Origin: Exophiala sp. HKRS030
Lineage: Eukaryota; Ascomycota; Eurotiomycetes; Chaetothyriales; Herpotrichiellaceae
Assembly (NCBI GenBank): GCA_023897205.1
Contig: JAHWDD010000007.1
Span: 4,340,001-4,404,000 of the forward strand
Length of the DNA stretch: 64,000 bases
Direction: 5' to 3'
The position numbers were made by a program, and so were the translations under genes. This document shows, in pieces, positions 1-12,424 of the stretch. Positions within the stretch are counted from its first letter, which is position 1. Each line of letters opens with the position of its first letter. The notes under the pieces are model-generated. The model had not been told where the DNA came from, did no database searches, and saw only the letters and a list, made by a program, of their open reading frames with translations.

Positions 1-689
1 AATCAGCAGTACCGAAAACAGGGCGAGGGTTTCTTAGTGCAGACCAGCGCGACACTATATGCAGTAAAACTTCGCAAGGTCAAACTTTGGTGAAGTGCCG
101 GTCTGTACTGAACATACCGTCATTCCACCAGGCTGCCACTGCTATGTCCGCAACTCGCTTCCAGTACCATCCTGTACTGCTCAGCGGGAACACACGATTC
201 AGAGCTCTCCCGCCAAGTTGTCAGCATCGAACATGGCAACGCTGGCTTCAGCAGATCCAGAGTCAAGCGAGCCTCAATCAAACCAATCGTATGCCATGTA
301 GATGTGGGACCATCTGGTTGATTTGACTCTGGAAGGTTAGAACTTACAGAACACAATTGAATCCATGGACGAGCCTCTAATCATGTTAGGCGGCTGGTAG
401 CATCATTTTATACTATCCATAGGGGGTTGCTTTTACGGCTCAAGCATGAAGTCACTGAGCTTGGTCTGAAACAAATGAACCGTACCCTAACTACCCTTCT
501 CTGAGGCTTGGAACTGGAGTGGTGGGCCCAGTAATCCAGGGACTCTGCATGTTGTGGGAGATCTATCAAGTCCAGGGCATCTGAAGTATATAGCCCGGAT
601 CAACACCGCCCAGATATCCTATCGCGCAGGTTACCAAGAGGTCACACCTGCCTCAACATCTGTTGATCATGCTCATTTCGCATTCTATC
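1..689. other. No gene recognised at left edge
   Basis: Short open frames occur here, but none has splice-consistent continuation, a recognisable motif or a plausible start context. The last part is the 5' flank of the rhodopsin-like gene that begins near 690. Confidence 0.5.
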
Positions 690-2014
690 ATGCCAGCGCG
701 GCGGCAGACTGGTGCCACGCCCCAGTACGACATTAACGATACCTTCAATACCGAGCTGCTTGCGATCTATGGAACATTCTGTGGCGTGTCCGTCTTGACG
801 GTGTCTTTACGCTGCTATGTCCGTATATTCATGCTGAAGAGCTTCGGGGTTGATGACTCTCTCATGGTGGGAGCAACTGTAAGTGACCCTTTCCTGACTT
901 ATTTTTCTCCTACACATATTTCATTGGTAGTATCGTTGGTCGCTCACTTTTTTCTTCATAGACCATGGCCATCGCTGTTCTTGTCTGCGTTTGCGGTGAA
1001 AACGCGGCTGGTGGTCTTGGGAGACATAGGTCCAATATCAATAACGACGATTTTCGACACTTTATGCATTGGCGCTTCTTCGCTTCCCTTACCAACATGG
1101 TGGGCATCAGTTTGGTCAAAATCTCCATCGCCTTCTTCCTCCGAAGATTCGTACCCAACAAAAACTACCAACGATTTTTGCTAGGCGCAATTATCTTTTT
1201 GATAGCCTTCATGATATCCTGCGCAGGGACCATCATCTTCAACTGTGGAGACAAGGTTTCAGCAAACTGGAATTTTTCGTTACGAGCTTCAGGAGAAGCG
1301 AAGTGCTTCACCAACAAGGTGTTCACCGACATCGGTCTCTTCAACAGCAGTATCAACATTGCTACGGATGTACTATTTGCTGTACTCCCGATTCCTATCA
1401 TATGGAAACTACAGGCAAATCTCCGAACCAAGATAACCTTGATTTGTATTCTCAGTCTTGGTATATTTGCCTGCATCGCAAGCATCATCAAAACAGTCAT
1501 CCAGTCCACCACACTCGCTGACCCCGACGCAACATATCATGACCGCTTCTTCATGTGGAATATGGTCGAGCTGAACGTAGGAATCATTGCAGCTTCGCTA
1601 CCTGCGCTGCGACCTTTATTCGCAAAGATCCTTGGGGCCACTCAACGACTTACATCTGATGGGAGAAGCAACAACAAACAATATGGCGAATACGATAAAG
1701 ATGGGTTGGCATATCGCAAAGGAAACAGCGCAAAGCGGACGTCGAGAACCAACCGTTCTAAGGATTATCAACAGTTCGACTCGAATTCTACGGAGCTTGG
1801 ACCTATGGGCAGCAGCTCCAATGGCAAAGTTTTCGACCGTGACGACAGGAAGGCTAAGGGCGTCACAAGCGTTGTCACAGTCGGCGACGACGACAGCGAC
1901 AAGATCATGCTGGATCAACCTGAGTTCCACGCCGTCGGAGACGAAAGACAATGGAGCAGCCCACCACGCGGGGGCATCACCAAGACGACCACAGTACAGA
2001 TCACCACTTATTGA
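690..2014 (+). CDS. Fungal rhodopsin-like seven-TM membrane protein
   Basis: Two exons, 690-878 and 962-2014, joined in phase 0 by an 83-nt GTAAGT...CATAG intron, give 413 residues. The first 300 or so residues form seven hydrophobic segments. Family marks of the fungal 'rhodopsin domain' integral membrane proteins are visible: a DDSLM motif after TM2, a GLGRH motif before TM3, a CG...W...C loop with a conserved cysteine pair, and a PIPIIWKL stretch in TM5/6. The roughly 120-residue tail is polar and Ser/Asp-rich, so probably cytosolic. These proteins are abundant in Pezizomycotina and include PTH11-like receptors, but most have no known ligand, and no retinal-binding lysine can be claimed. 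The ATG at 690 was preferred to those at 663 and 669 because it gives a short polar N-terminus before TM1. Family assignment is firm; function is unknown. Confidence 0.85.
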
Positions 2015-4796
2015 GCTTTAGTCGTCGAGAACTAGGGACTGTGCACCTTCAGAAGCGGTCTAGACGTACTTTAGGATATGGACCTTACAGTTACAGTACA
2101 ACACAACACACGACATGGTTAACGAAGCTTTCACGGCGGGTATGTCTAAGTTTGCAATCTTACTCTAGAAGAATGCTATGCAAATGGCTATCGTGGAACC
2201 CCTTCATGTATAGTTACCAACCGATGAGCTCTTTTCAATGTAACAACACAACCACACAAAAAGGTCTGATATGCAACATTGTAATGAACGTGAGCATAGT
2301 CCCTGTCTAGAGGTTGCGATTTCGGATCTAACTCGAATTCGCAAGTTGGGCAGTGGTGCTGATTACCACCTAGGATAAAGAGTTCCGGACCCTGAAGTTA
2401 CATTAATGGTTTCGCTGGTGGTTCCCGCTAATCTAAGGATCCCAGTAGATCAGCGGAGCCTCTGGAGGATTCCGCGTGCCCAATCGCTCACACCACCCCA
2501 ATTTGCTGGTCGCTATGCTTGGTCTGCCTAAGTCCTTTGATGCTCAACTGCTCCGTTTGGGGCAGCCCTTGCAAAATCCCGCTCCATATGAAGATAGTAC
2601 TCATACCTTGGCATCTAGTAGCAGGGTGCATTATTGCTCAAGCCAAAATACCTCCTCCACTGTTGTAAGCGACCTACTCCACCCCAGCCTTCAAAAACTC
2701 TACTCTGTACTCCATATTATGCTGAACAGGTTGAAATTTTGACTTTCTGATGACATTCGGATCGGTACGCGAAGCTAGCGAAAAGTGTCTTTAGTGGTTC
2801 CTGCATATCCATTATCGCGAATCGAAGGATTACCAATAGGTACACGAGCAATGGGATGGTCGGAACCTTGGACTGTACCTGCATCGTCCTAGGCACAGAG
2901 GCGTCGCCATCTCCTGAGACAGATGTAAGAGTCTTCGTTAAAAGCCGGTCCTCTTTGCAGGCGACCGACAACGCTTATTCCGAGGCGAGACGAGCTTGCC
3001 TATCCTTTTGTAACTAGCTACAACAGGGGCCGTCCTGGTAGGCCCTAAGCTTGCTTGGCTAGACGTGGGCCCATGTTAGTGATCTGCCACGGGCAGCAGT
3101 CTCCAGCGCCCCAAGCGACGCCGGGAATGATCCATCCCGTAACCCCGAGCTTAATGAAGTTAGAAGCCTAATCAATGAATCTACACCGGATTTGCCAAAT
3201 CCAGAGCTTCGTCCGCGTCTCGAAAGGATGTTGATAAAGGGCATAAAATTGTACAAATGTGCTTCGCTAACTGCCGAGTTCGGGAAGGACCGTCATCACT
3301 ACTTAGTGACGGATATGATGCAATATCACAGTTCCCTTCCGTTCTGTTCCTGGCTTCGTTGTGAAACAAGGAGTGCAATTCCTTCCGACAATGGCGCACA
3401 CCAACAACCCCTTCAGTCGCGAGACCTCCATGCAGGACTCTTTGATCTTATGTCGGGTATCATACGACCGAGGCAAGATGAACTATTTCGCACCTATCCC
3501 TGCTAATAACGTCCAATACAACCGAAGGATTCTTCTTCCGTTCCTCGACCGACATCTTCGATATGCCACGTTGTCGTCTAACGAATGTCTCGTGATATCT
3601 CGATCCACAGAGACGGAACCGAACATGGACACGAGAAATTCTGCGTGGGTTGATCGGGGTCATCCTGGTGTCGACGAGACTCGAATCGAGGTGGACTTAT
3701 CGTTGAAATCCGCGGACTCGAGCATTCAAAACATGCTCGAATTTCGCACATCCTTGCTCATCGGTCTATCCATTGGCTGGATATTATCTCACACCGATTC
3801 ACACTCATGTGCTAGCCTTGCCAGCGTTTTGGCATGAGTCCCGGCCTCGATGTCAATATCCCCTTTCCTCGGGTGAAAACGAGGGAAACCCCTTCGACCA
3901 ACGTCTCGAACCGACCGAAGCCCTCCGGATGACCTCGGCAGCCCACTGTCGTCGCTTCCATCATCTAGCCCTTTCGAGGCAAGCAACGAGCCACAAGCTG
4001 ATCACCTGTTTGTTCTGTCAGAACCCCAATTCATCTAGAGTGTTGCCCAAATCCGAAAACCCCGCGGAAAATTTCTTGGATGCAGGAAGCACGCGGCAAA
4101 TTCCAAAAATTGGTTCAACTTTTCAAGTAAGTAATAGCTGCATTTGTCCACAGTCTAATGCTTCTCCATGACCTACCTCATGAAATAGTCCCTTGATCTG
4201 ATTGGGAACTCTGGAACGAGATTCGAGACGCCAGTGAGACTTGATCAATCTCACGGGTGCGGCATCGACCTCCTAACTGCTTTTGATCTCAGTGAATAGA
4301 TTCATTATTTCCACACAACAAAGCATGTACTGCCCACATACTTTCCTCTAAACTTGCAAATACGGCATGCCCATTATATTCTTACGGACCGCAGCTCTTG
4401 CAAACCCCCATCCATGCAAATATGAACAGATATGAAGTCAAGCCATGCGGAAAATGCCGACTCTTGCGATGATATCCTTCTCCTGCTTCAGCAGTCTACA
4501 ATTCTTTTTCAGGCAATCTGCACCATGCCCTCAATACTCGTACAACTTTTACGAAAACTTCCTGGTCCTGAAGTCCTTGGTGATGAGTACCAATAATCAT
4601 ATCACATCGTCAACTTCTTCGAAACCTCGATTTCAGCATTCTGGAACACCCAGTCTCCTCACAGAGAGGACTCGGGATGGTTCGAGAGGTAAGCAGCGGC
4701 TTCATATTGGTTCAGTCATTGTCACTCAGTTGGTTCCGTTTCTTGATCGTAGCTACGGCGCGCGTCTCGCTTAGCTTTGTCATGCCTTTCCTGCTA
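2015..4796. other. 2.8-kb stretch without a supported gene
   Basis: Open frames on both strands reach at most 158 codons (3361-3837 +). None shows a known domain, membrane pattern or convincing splice partner, and frames of similar length lie opposite. The stretch looks like intergenic or decayed sequence. I see no tRNA, repeat array or inverted repeat in it. Confidence 0.45.
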
Positions 4797-5665
4797 CTAT
4801 GTATCAGTGGAAGGCGCCTCGTGAATCTCTTGTCGTTGACTTTCATTGGGTCGACCCTTGGGGTAGACAACGCGACCTGATTGTCCACCCTGGAGTTCTA
4901 CCCCGTGGTGTTCGCGCTCGGTTTGCTGAAGTTGTTTGACACGTCTTCTCTCTCTGAGCAGGAATACAAGGCTGGCAGCGAGAAGCATCGCCAACGGTAG
5001 AGCCGCTCCAAGACCAATACCAAGCGCGATACTCTTGACATTCGTCCCAGGACAGGTGTTGCCAACTTCTGTCCCACTAGCCTCGCCGGGTGAGCCGGTA
5101 GGTGTGCTTGTGCCTTGTATGGTAAGGAAAGCCGTCACCGTCTTCGTTGTGGTGTTCTGCACCGCAGTGTACGCTGGCGGCAACTCGAGAATACCCGCTT
5201 GTATGGTCGACCGTTTGTCGTAGATATACCCAGGCGGCACGGTGAAGCTGTCGGAGCATTCGGACGGGTCAATGCCACAGGTCCACCGAGCACTGGAGTT
5301 GTCACATTGTCTTAGATCTCCCCAAAACGTTGCATTAGGACTGTTCCGGCAATACTGAGCGCAAGCGACGCTTCTGTAGGTCTGATCTGTGCAACTTGCT
5401 AAGATAACGTTAGCAACCCAGCTATGCGCCTTTGTGGAAGGACCATACCTTCTATGACGTGATTGTTGTCGATATCAAAACAGAGCAAGTTGCTCAAACA
5501 CACGTGGGTATTCTGCTGGCAACAGTGGCTGACTTCAGCATCGGGATCGCAAGGCTGTCCATTTCCATGAATAGTGCCATCGTGAAAATAGCATACCGAA
5601 TCCGACGCCGCAGGAACGACTGAGAAGAAGATGGTGAAAATCGAAACGAGCGTATGTACATACAT
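4797..5665 (-). CDS. Secreted-type single-TM Cys-rich protein
   Basis: Exons 5449-5665 and 4797-5398 on the minus strand, separated by a 50-nt GTATGG...CTTAG intron, encode 272 residues. Residues 1-20 are a signal peptide ending in AAS. The ectodomain up to about residue 190 carries many cysteines (CCQQN, SCTD, ACAQYC, WTCG, ECSDS) and N-glycosylation sites such as NATF and NSS. It is followed by a Thr/Ser/Pro-rich stalk, one TM helix at about 196-220 with small residues (IALGIGLGAALPLAMLL), and a basic RERRR stop-transfer with a short polar tail. This layout is common among Pezizomycotina 'hypothetical' cell-surface proteins and resembles wall-stress sensors (Wsc/Mid2 type), but I see no WSC domain and assign no function. 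The gene model is consistent in frame throughout. Confidence 0.75.
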
Positions 5666-6467
5666 GGTTGCATAGATGAAAATGTATAGAGATCAATGGG
5701 AAGCGGGCTTCAAAAAGGTCGTGTTTTCTGCGCGCGTAACGTCCTGGTCCACACAACGAGAAGAGACGAAGGCTTGTAATTGTCTCAGCGCCTAAGCATG
5801 CTCGATGAGCTTGTCTAGCTTTGCGACAACACAAAACTGTGTGCTTTGGACCGAGTAGAAAGGGGGGTTCAGCGACCGACTGGCCAGGCTAACTAAGGTT
5901 TTCAGAGTGACCCCAAACGGGGGCTAGGTAGTGTGGGCTTGCAGAAGGGAGAGATTGTACTGACCACATACCGTTCGAGGCCTTGCGTAAAGGGAGATCG
6001 ATCCTTCTTTGTTCTCCCTGCTAACCGGGGTCTCAGGCAAAAGGCTCTGATTACACAGTAGGAAACTACTCAAGCTCATCCGTGTGTAGAATCGTGGACA
6101 CGGAAAAGAGGTGAGTGATTACATGAAGCCATGAAGTCTAGGCCAACAGCGATAGCCGCCTCGGCTTTCGTCCCAATCGCGGTGAGGCGCCAGCATTTCT
6201 TATTTAGCTTCGTGCGGACCTAGTTGGTAAAGGTAAAAGCACAGCACCTGGTCATTGACAAAAGTCAGATTTGGAAGATGACCATTAGGCATGGAGATAG
6301 AAACTACAACATGCCGTAGGGCCTGAGAGTTCTCTGGGGCTCCAGAATAATCAACTTGGTATAATCACACTCGTATTCTGACATTATATGTGTATTGACA
6401 TAACTGAAGACATCAAGTCGTCCCACAGGACGCCGAGTTCCGCACCCATCAAGTCTCTTATGACTAA
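5666..6467. other. Intergenic region
   Basis: Upstream region of the Cys-rich membrane protein and 3' flank of the AIF-like gene. No open frame of note and no repeat was seen. Confidence 0.5.
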
Positions 6468-8407
6468 TCAGAGATTGGCCTGCAAGACGTCACCTTCACC
6501 TTGGATGTCCTTCTTGCTCAACATCTTACCTCTTCTCATGAGTTCGGCCGACTTCATGACAACCGGATCTTGTTGCATACTTGCCACAGCCACTACTTCA
6601 TCGCCTTTAGTATAGTAGGCAACGAATTTATTGTTCTCAGGTTCACCCTTGAGAATCAGATCATCGTAGCCTCCAACCGTATTTCCGCAATAACGTAGTT
6701 GCGTTCCCAGAGCAGACCAGAAGATAGGAATGAATGGCTTGGGCTTGCTGCTAGGTTGGGCAATTTGTTGACCGACACTGCGTCCTTGGTTCTGTGCCAC
6801 GTTCCAATGCTCTATCCGGACAGGGCTTCCTCCTCCACCAGGACCATGATAGGGGTATGTCGCAATGTCGCCAATCGCCCACACATCGGAGAGTCCTTTC
6901 ACCGCAAACTTTTCGTCGACTGAAATGCTCCCGTCTTTTTCAAGTTGGATAGAAGTGTTTTCTCTCAAGTATTCTGTGGCCGGTGCAACACCAATACCGA
7001 GGATGACAAGATCTGCTTCCAACTCGGTACCATCCTTTAATTTGACAGCACCGACGGAGCTTAAGCCGACAGCATTGGCAATCTTGGAAGCAGGGATCGC
7101 GGAGTCAACACCGGCGTTCAGGTAGAACTTGGCGCCATTCTTCTCAAGAGACTTTTGGAAGATCTGACCAACCTCTTTACCCATTACACGTTCAAGAGGA
7201 GCAGCTTCCATTCCGACAATGGATACGGTGTTATCCTTAGCCAAAGCATTGGCGACCTCCATTCCGATGAAGCTGGATCCAATAACAACGATCTTCTTAC
7301 CCTTTTCTCCAACTGCATCGATGATCTTCTGGGTATCACTGACCTGTCTCAATAAGAAGATGTTGGAAAGTTCCTTAAATCCGGGCAGTGGTAATTGCTT
7401 AGGTGTTCCTCCAGTAGCAAGAATGAGCTTTGAGTATGGATACGATTTTCCCAGCTTGGTTTGAACTTCCTTTGCTGAGAAGTCGATTGCGCTGGCAGAA
7501 TCGTTCTCGAATGTGATGCTACCCTCAGCGTACCATTCTTCAGGCTGCAAATAGATCTTGGAAGCATCAGTAATAAGAGCTTTGGATAGTTTGGTCCGGT
7601 CAATCGGGAAGCCTTCGTTGCTGATGACCGTGATTTTGCCTGGATATCCAAGTTCGCGCAGCTTGAGGAGGGCTCCGAAAGTGCCAGAGCCGCTGTAAGA
7701 AGCGATCAGTATACAGATTTCAACATCGTGCGGGAGACTTACCCGCCCACAATGACCACTTTGTCATCTGACGTTGGCTTTGTCTTAATGTTGACTTGTC
7801 TGCTCCCTTTCTTTATATCGGCCTCCTTGCCCTTGATGAAGACTGCGCCATCCTTCTCCTCAACATTGAAAGTGTGTAGGGCATTCGGTCCGGGTGAGTC
7901 TTCGACATCGCCAGAATGGACATTAAAACATGCTGTACGATGATCACATAGCATCAGCCATACATTCTGTATCCAATGTTTGAAGTATCATTTCTGAGGA
8001 GATTGAACCTTACCTCCGTGCCACGGACACGTCAATCGGCCCTCTGGTGTGAGCACACCGTTCTTCAAAGGCGCACCATAATGTGTGCAGTTGGCGTTGA
8101 TGGCAGAGACTCTTCCGTCAACCTTGACCAATAATACCTTGCCACCCTCAATGCCGTCGACCTCTGCTTCGATTTTGTCAAGCTCTTTGAGATCGGAAAG
8201 GGTGCTGAGAGACTTCAATTTAAACTCCTGCGCCATGGTGAAGGTGCTCTGGTGAAATGACCTCGCTGATGAAGGGGAACAGGACAGAGGATGAATGGTC
8301 TTTTCGCGTAATGTTGAAGATGGGTGGAGATTTGACTTGTTATAGATCCGCGGTGTGATTGTTGATAGACAACGAGTCAGTACGCGCGGCGATAGACGTG
8401 AGAACAT
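6468..8407 (-). CDS. Rieske/AIF-type mitochondrial oxidoreductase (AIFM3-like)
   Basis: Three minus-strand exons, 8014-8407, 7743-7932 and 6468-7692, give 602 residues in uninterrupted frame. Residues 1-57 are rich in Arg/Ser and lack acids, as expected of a mitochondrial presequence; an internal Met follows at residue 58. Residues 60-165 form a Rieske [2Fe-2S] domain with CTH near 106 and CPWH near 126, i.e. the C-x-H...C-x2-H ligand set. The rest is a pyridine-nucleotide-disulfide oxidoreductase fold: VVGGGSGTFG-type FAD site around 191, ATGGTP near 288, a second Rossmann motif VVIGSSFIG near 332, and an AIGD FAD motif. The order Rieske + FAD/NAD reductase matches animal AIFM3 (AIFL). The protein probably passes electrons from NAD(P)H through FAD to the cluster; the acceptor is unknown. 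Both introns lie in conserved stretches (CPWHG^A and VGG^G). Confidence 0.9.
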
Positions 8408-9015
8408 AAATATATGAGACAGTGACGAGAGGGGAATGGGTGGGTGGACAATAAGCGAGGAATGCGGGCGATAGGTTGGATGGTACAGGAGGGGGGGTTT
8501 GTAAGGTGGGTAGCGGAGGATGGTGGTTCAGTAGTAGCAAGTAAGGAAGGAACTGTCTATCACGTCAACGTTCTATGGTCAAGGGAAAGAGCGTGTCAGT
8601 GGTTGGAGCGTAAAGGGAAAGTGCGAAGGGGGAATTGGGTATCTTAGCTACAGATTTGCATGCACTTGATGATCGCAATCCGATGTTCCACAACTCCAGT
8701 GGATGATGAGGAAATGATGATGGGTTCATCTCTGGTTCATAGACATCAATCAAGCTTGTGGTGCCTCATAAGGCCTCCACGGCCTCCATGCTGTCAATGA
8801 CTCTCCCCCTCTTGCAACTGCCCGCACCTCAAACAAAAACCGCGATGGGATTAGAAAGACACTTGCGTCATTCTTCCCAGATGGAGGCATCCACGGTTAT
8901 TTCCGCATTGATTGAGCCAATCACCTCGATCTGATTTTTAACTGGAATCTGACCAATCAGAGGAGAATTTTGGGCAACTGCCAAATAAGGTCTCCAGTAT
9001 TGAAAGAACTCCGTA
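8408..9015. other. 5' flank of the AIF-like gene
   Basis: Plus-strand G-rich (minus-strand pyrimidine-rich) sequence at about 8430-8640 is the likely core promoter and leader of the minus-strand AIF-like gene. No gene is visible. Confidence 0.4.
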
Positions 9016-9557
9016 TACGGAGATACAAGGGATAATTTTCCCAAAATGCGCTACTAGCATACCATTCCTAATATAGCTAGTTTAAAAACGAATTAGTCTA
9101 CTTCAGGACTAGTCTTTCGTCACGTTCTGTCACGCCGCTCCTTAGGCCTAAGAGAAGCCCTAAAGCTTTTACCTAAAGCCTTTATCTAGAGTAGATTTAT
9201 AGGGGCTATTATAGGCCTCTCTTTTTTACTCTTAAACTCTACTATAGGTATAGCTTAGAGAGGCCCTATAAGCTCCCTATAAAAATTCTCTAAATAAGTA
9301 AAGATATAGGCTCTAGATAGGCTAGCCTTTAATCAGAAAGCCTCTATAACTTAAATTTTTTTCGGTACCCTTATAAGTATCCTTAGGGGTGTACCTACCT
9401 AGAGATCCCTATTCCCTGGCTTATACTCAATCGCCTAGTAGGTGTAGGAGGGTATGTTCGGGCCTGTATTAAGGATTGCGGGGACTAAACTAGATTAGGA
9501 ATAGTGATAACCTTATACGGTCGCAATTTTGGGAAAATTATCCCATGTACCTCCGTA
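9016..9557. mobile_element. MITE-like element with ~33-bp terminal inverted repeats
   Basis: The left end (9018-9050) and the reverse complement of the right end (9522-9555) agree over about 33 bp with two substitutions and one 1-nt indel. The shared core is GGGATAATTTTCCCAAAAT. Both ends begin CGGAG and are bordered by TA (9016-9017 and 9556-9557), consistent with a TA target duplication of the Tc1/mariner/pogo group. The 0.47-kb interior has no open frame, is AT-rich and is crowded with TA, CTA and TAG with few CpG, as after repeat-induced point mutation. No transposase is present, so it would be a non-autonomous element. Class assignment rests only on the TIR and the TA border. Confidence 0.75.
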
Positions 9558-12223
9558 GTAGGTGCCTAGACAGGTCGTCGGTGTTTGAGCTGCGCTCGTA
9601 AGACTATGCTCCTTAGGCCAATGCCTCCCCGGTAGGTGCCCGGTCCCTAGATACCAAGTCGCCGCCTTGGAGCAGGACCCTGTTCGGTGCCTTGAGTCTT
9701 TTGAGTCCAGCACAATGACGTGATGCAAAGACCAATCCCCGGTAACATCCCCCAGCACGTCCACGCCTATCCCAGTATGGAAGAATGGCTAGGGATGCGA
9801 CGAGCTGACAAACCACACCTTTATACATGGTTTCGTCCTCTCACGAATCCTAGGATTTAACCGAGACCCTCATAAAACTCCTTCATCGTTGGCTATAGCC
9901 TGTGAGCTGTAAAGATCTCTCATATCTATAATGCTACCTGTGGCACCTTCGCGCCACAGTGAAATTTGACTGTCTTGACATGGAACATCCTAATGAGGAT
10001 CGTCATAAGGATCATCCATTCTTTTGACGATTATCCGTTCTTCCCGGTTTGATTCATTCGGTTGTTCTACCACAAGAATTGATCCAAGCGGTCTTTCCCA
10101 CAGTACGTTGATGATGCTGAACAATCATGGCCATCAATTGCTACACTCAGCCACCTTGATTGATCACCCAAGTGGCTGGAAATGGTCTTTACCTGGCTTT
10201 CCCGGATCAATCGAAGGATATAATAGTCGGAATTCCCACGAGTGCTTTTGAGCGTAACTCAAACATAGGCACGAAATCTCGGTTGGGCCCACCATTTTCG
10301 GACTCTCCCTTGGCCAGGTTCCGTCCAAGCCGACCTGATTGCCTCGTGTGGGGACGGAGTCGAAAGGATGAATGCATACCATTTTTCCTGATTTCATTTC
10401 GGGAAACTTGTCACCCTGTCGCCTGGGTCGCTAGAGCTCGTGGATGAACCAATTCATGTACCCCTCCATTATATGTGAAGGACTGCCTTGTCTCCTGGAC
10501 ATTGTGGAAAGCTGGACGAAGTCCGAAACTAACGAAGATCAGTGCCCCATAGACGGGCGGTGTTACTGACTAGGCGTAGCCGCGCTTGATCGTCCGCGCA
10601 TAATGGTAGTCTCTCGATGAAATTACACCACAAGGGATTGCGCGAAAGCCTCCCCTGGTTCCGGAATGACTTTGAACACTAATCAGAAGGAGGAGGCTTC
10701 TGTGATGGAGCAATTTGGACTTGATGGCAGGGCCCAACGAACGGCTTTTCGCTGTCGGGATTTGCCGCCGTGACAAGTATCATGCATGGTACACAGGGGG
10801 AAATGTAGCAGGCCACACTCACAAAAGCACTGCAATGCCAAATATTCTTGCGGCAGATTGGGTGTGGCTCGTGTTTCGGTAGCCTTGTGAATATTGTCCT
10901 AGTTGAGGAGGTTTGCCGATGCCTTTAATAGGGAGATTTTGAGATTTTGAGATGTCATGCGACAGTGGTACAAGTCTCACATAGGCATCAAAAGAGAAAC
11001 CATTCATTCTATGGCGCTTCTTGAAGTCAAAAGGAAGGTCGTGAGTAACCCGTTCTCTTTACCTTATAAGAAACGGCATTCTCGGCCTGCTTGACCCTAT
11101 ACACAGGCGCCTTTGTCATCCACACGATGGCAGTGCACCTCTCGATTTTGTGAGTATCTTACACGCGAAAGTCTCTGTAGAAGCCACAATACAGTGATCT
11201 ATAATCATTTGATCGAAGGGAAGTCCATCGCTCAACAAGCACTCGACATCATAAAGAATACTAACGTGGAAAGCTCGTGGTTGTACGGACGAAGTACACT
11301 CGTAGTGCGGAGGTAATTTCGTCAGGGGTCTGGAGTTACTCCGCAAATGGCGGATGAACATTGCGAACTCAAGCCACGGGTTGGTGGGAGCAGGAGGCGG
11401 GCGTGGCGGGTTCCCCGAGGCGCCCGAGGACTTTCGTCTTACCCCGCACGGGGTCATCTGCTCCAGCCTCTTTAGCCTCTAGGAGGCTCATGCTTGGTGT
11501 CACTGACTACCACTCCCCTACCTAGGTACTCCCTGGTTTTATTGGCTTTGGTGCCTGCAGGAAAGGGTCTGATTAGCCTCCCGGGTCGACGTCTCAGGTA
11601 GAATTATCCCCAATCCAGTCTTCCATACCGCCACGTGAAGGGACGAGTGAGAAAGGAAGACTTCGGCTGAAGGAAGGCCGAGGAAGAAAAGGCAGGAGAA
11701 GAGGAATTTCCGGGGTCAAGCAGGCGTCACGGTGACTGTCAGACGAGATTATTGCTGTCTCATCTCCTCCTTCCTCGCTGTGCTTCGTGTGATGAGTCCT
11801 ACTTTCTTGCCAACTTGACATGGCTATTTTGTCCTCCGCGCCTGCCTAGCCAACTATTCTGCCGGATGTTTCACTTCCTCATCTCAACCTCGACTCCAAC
11901 TCTCTAACCTCCTGCTTCCGACTTGCTCACCTCTGATCGAATCTACGTCCATCAATCACATCCCCTAGAGCCTCTATACTTCGCTCACAACAATCTACTC
12001 TCCACTCCAAACAAAACAGAAGCCTGAAGCAACCCAAAGGACCACGACAGGGTTCATACACGACGAAACCGAACACGCGTCGAAATTCACACCGCAAATC
12101 TCTCGTTCTCCCATTGTGCCCCATAGCACAAAACATTCCAGCCAGAGCATACCCTTCTCTGGAAAACCACCAGACCGTACATTCGAAATTCTAGTTCTTC
12201 CCACAACCTAAAAACCGCCCACG
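9558..12223. other. 2.7-kb stretch without a supported gene, plus leader of the next gene
   Basis: Only short open frames (up to 113 codons) occur, with no recognisable motif. The last 350 bp (about 11870-12223) is a C/A-rich and pyrimidine-rich tract typical of a fungal 5' untranslated leader for the small gene at 12224. Confidence 0.4.
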
Positions 12224-12424
12224 ATGCAAACTCGGACTCTTGTTGGCGCCACCGCCGTCGCCGGTGTCATTGGCCTCGCCATCATCCAGTTGGGGAACCA
12301 ATCACAAGACCGCCAATACAAGAAGACTTTGCAGTACATGCATGACGGTCGAGAAAAGATCTCCGAGAAATTCCAGGAGACAAAGGGCAAGATTGAGAAT
12401 ACCACGGGCTTGTCCAAGAAGTGA
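12224..12424 (+). CDS. Small single-pass membrane protein, 66 aa
   Basis: An intronless 66-codon frame starts at an ATG in good context (CCACG-ATG-C) after a long pyrimidine-rich leader. Residues 6-24 form one hydrophobic helix rich in Gly/Ala/Val/Ile (VGATAVAGVIGLAI). The rest is highly charged and helical, with a KISEKFQETKGKIEN stretch. A short N-terminal TM helix with a basic flank and no signal-cleavage site is a common layout of small mitochondrial inner-membrane or ER proteins. I do not recognise the family. The promoter-like leader and the strongly biased composition argue it is real. Confidence 0.6.
   Translation: MQTRTLVGATAVAGVIGLAIIQLGNQSQDRQYKKTLQYMHDGREKISEKFQETKGKIENTTGLSKK

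Noticed and set aside
3361..3837. 158-codon plus-strand frame
   Set aside because: No recognisable domain, no hydrophobic pattern, competing frames on the other strand.
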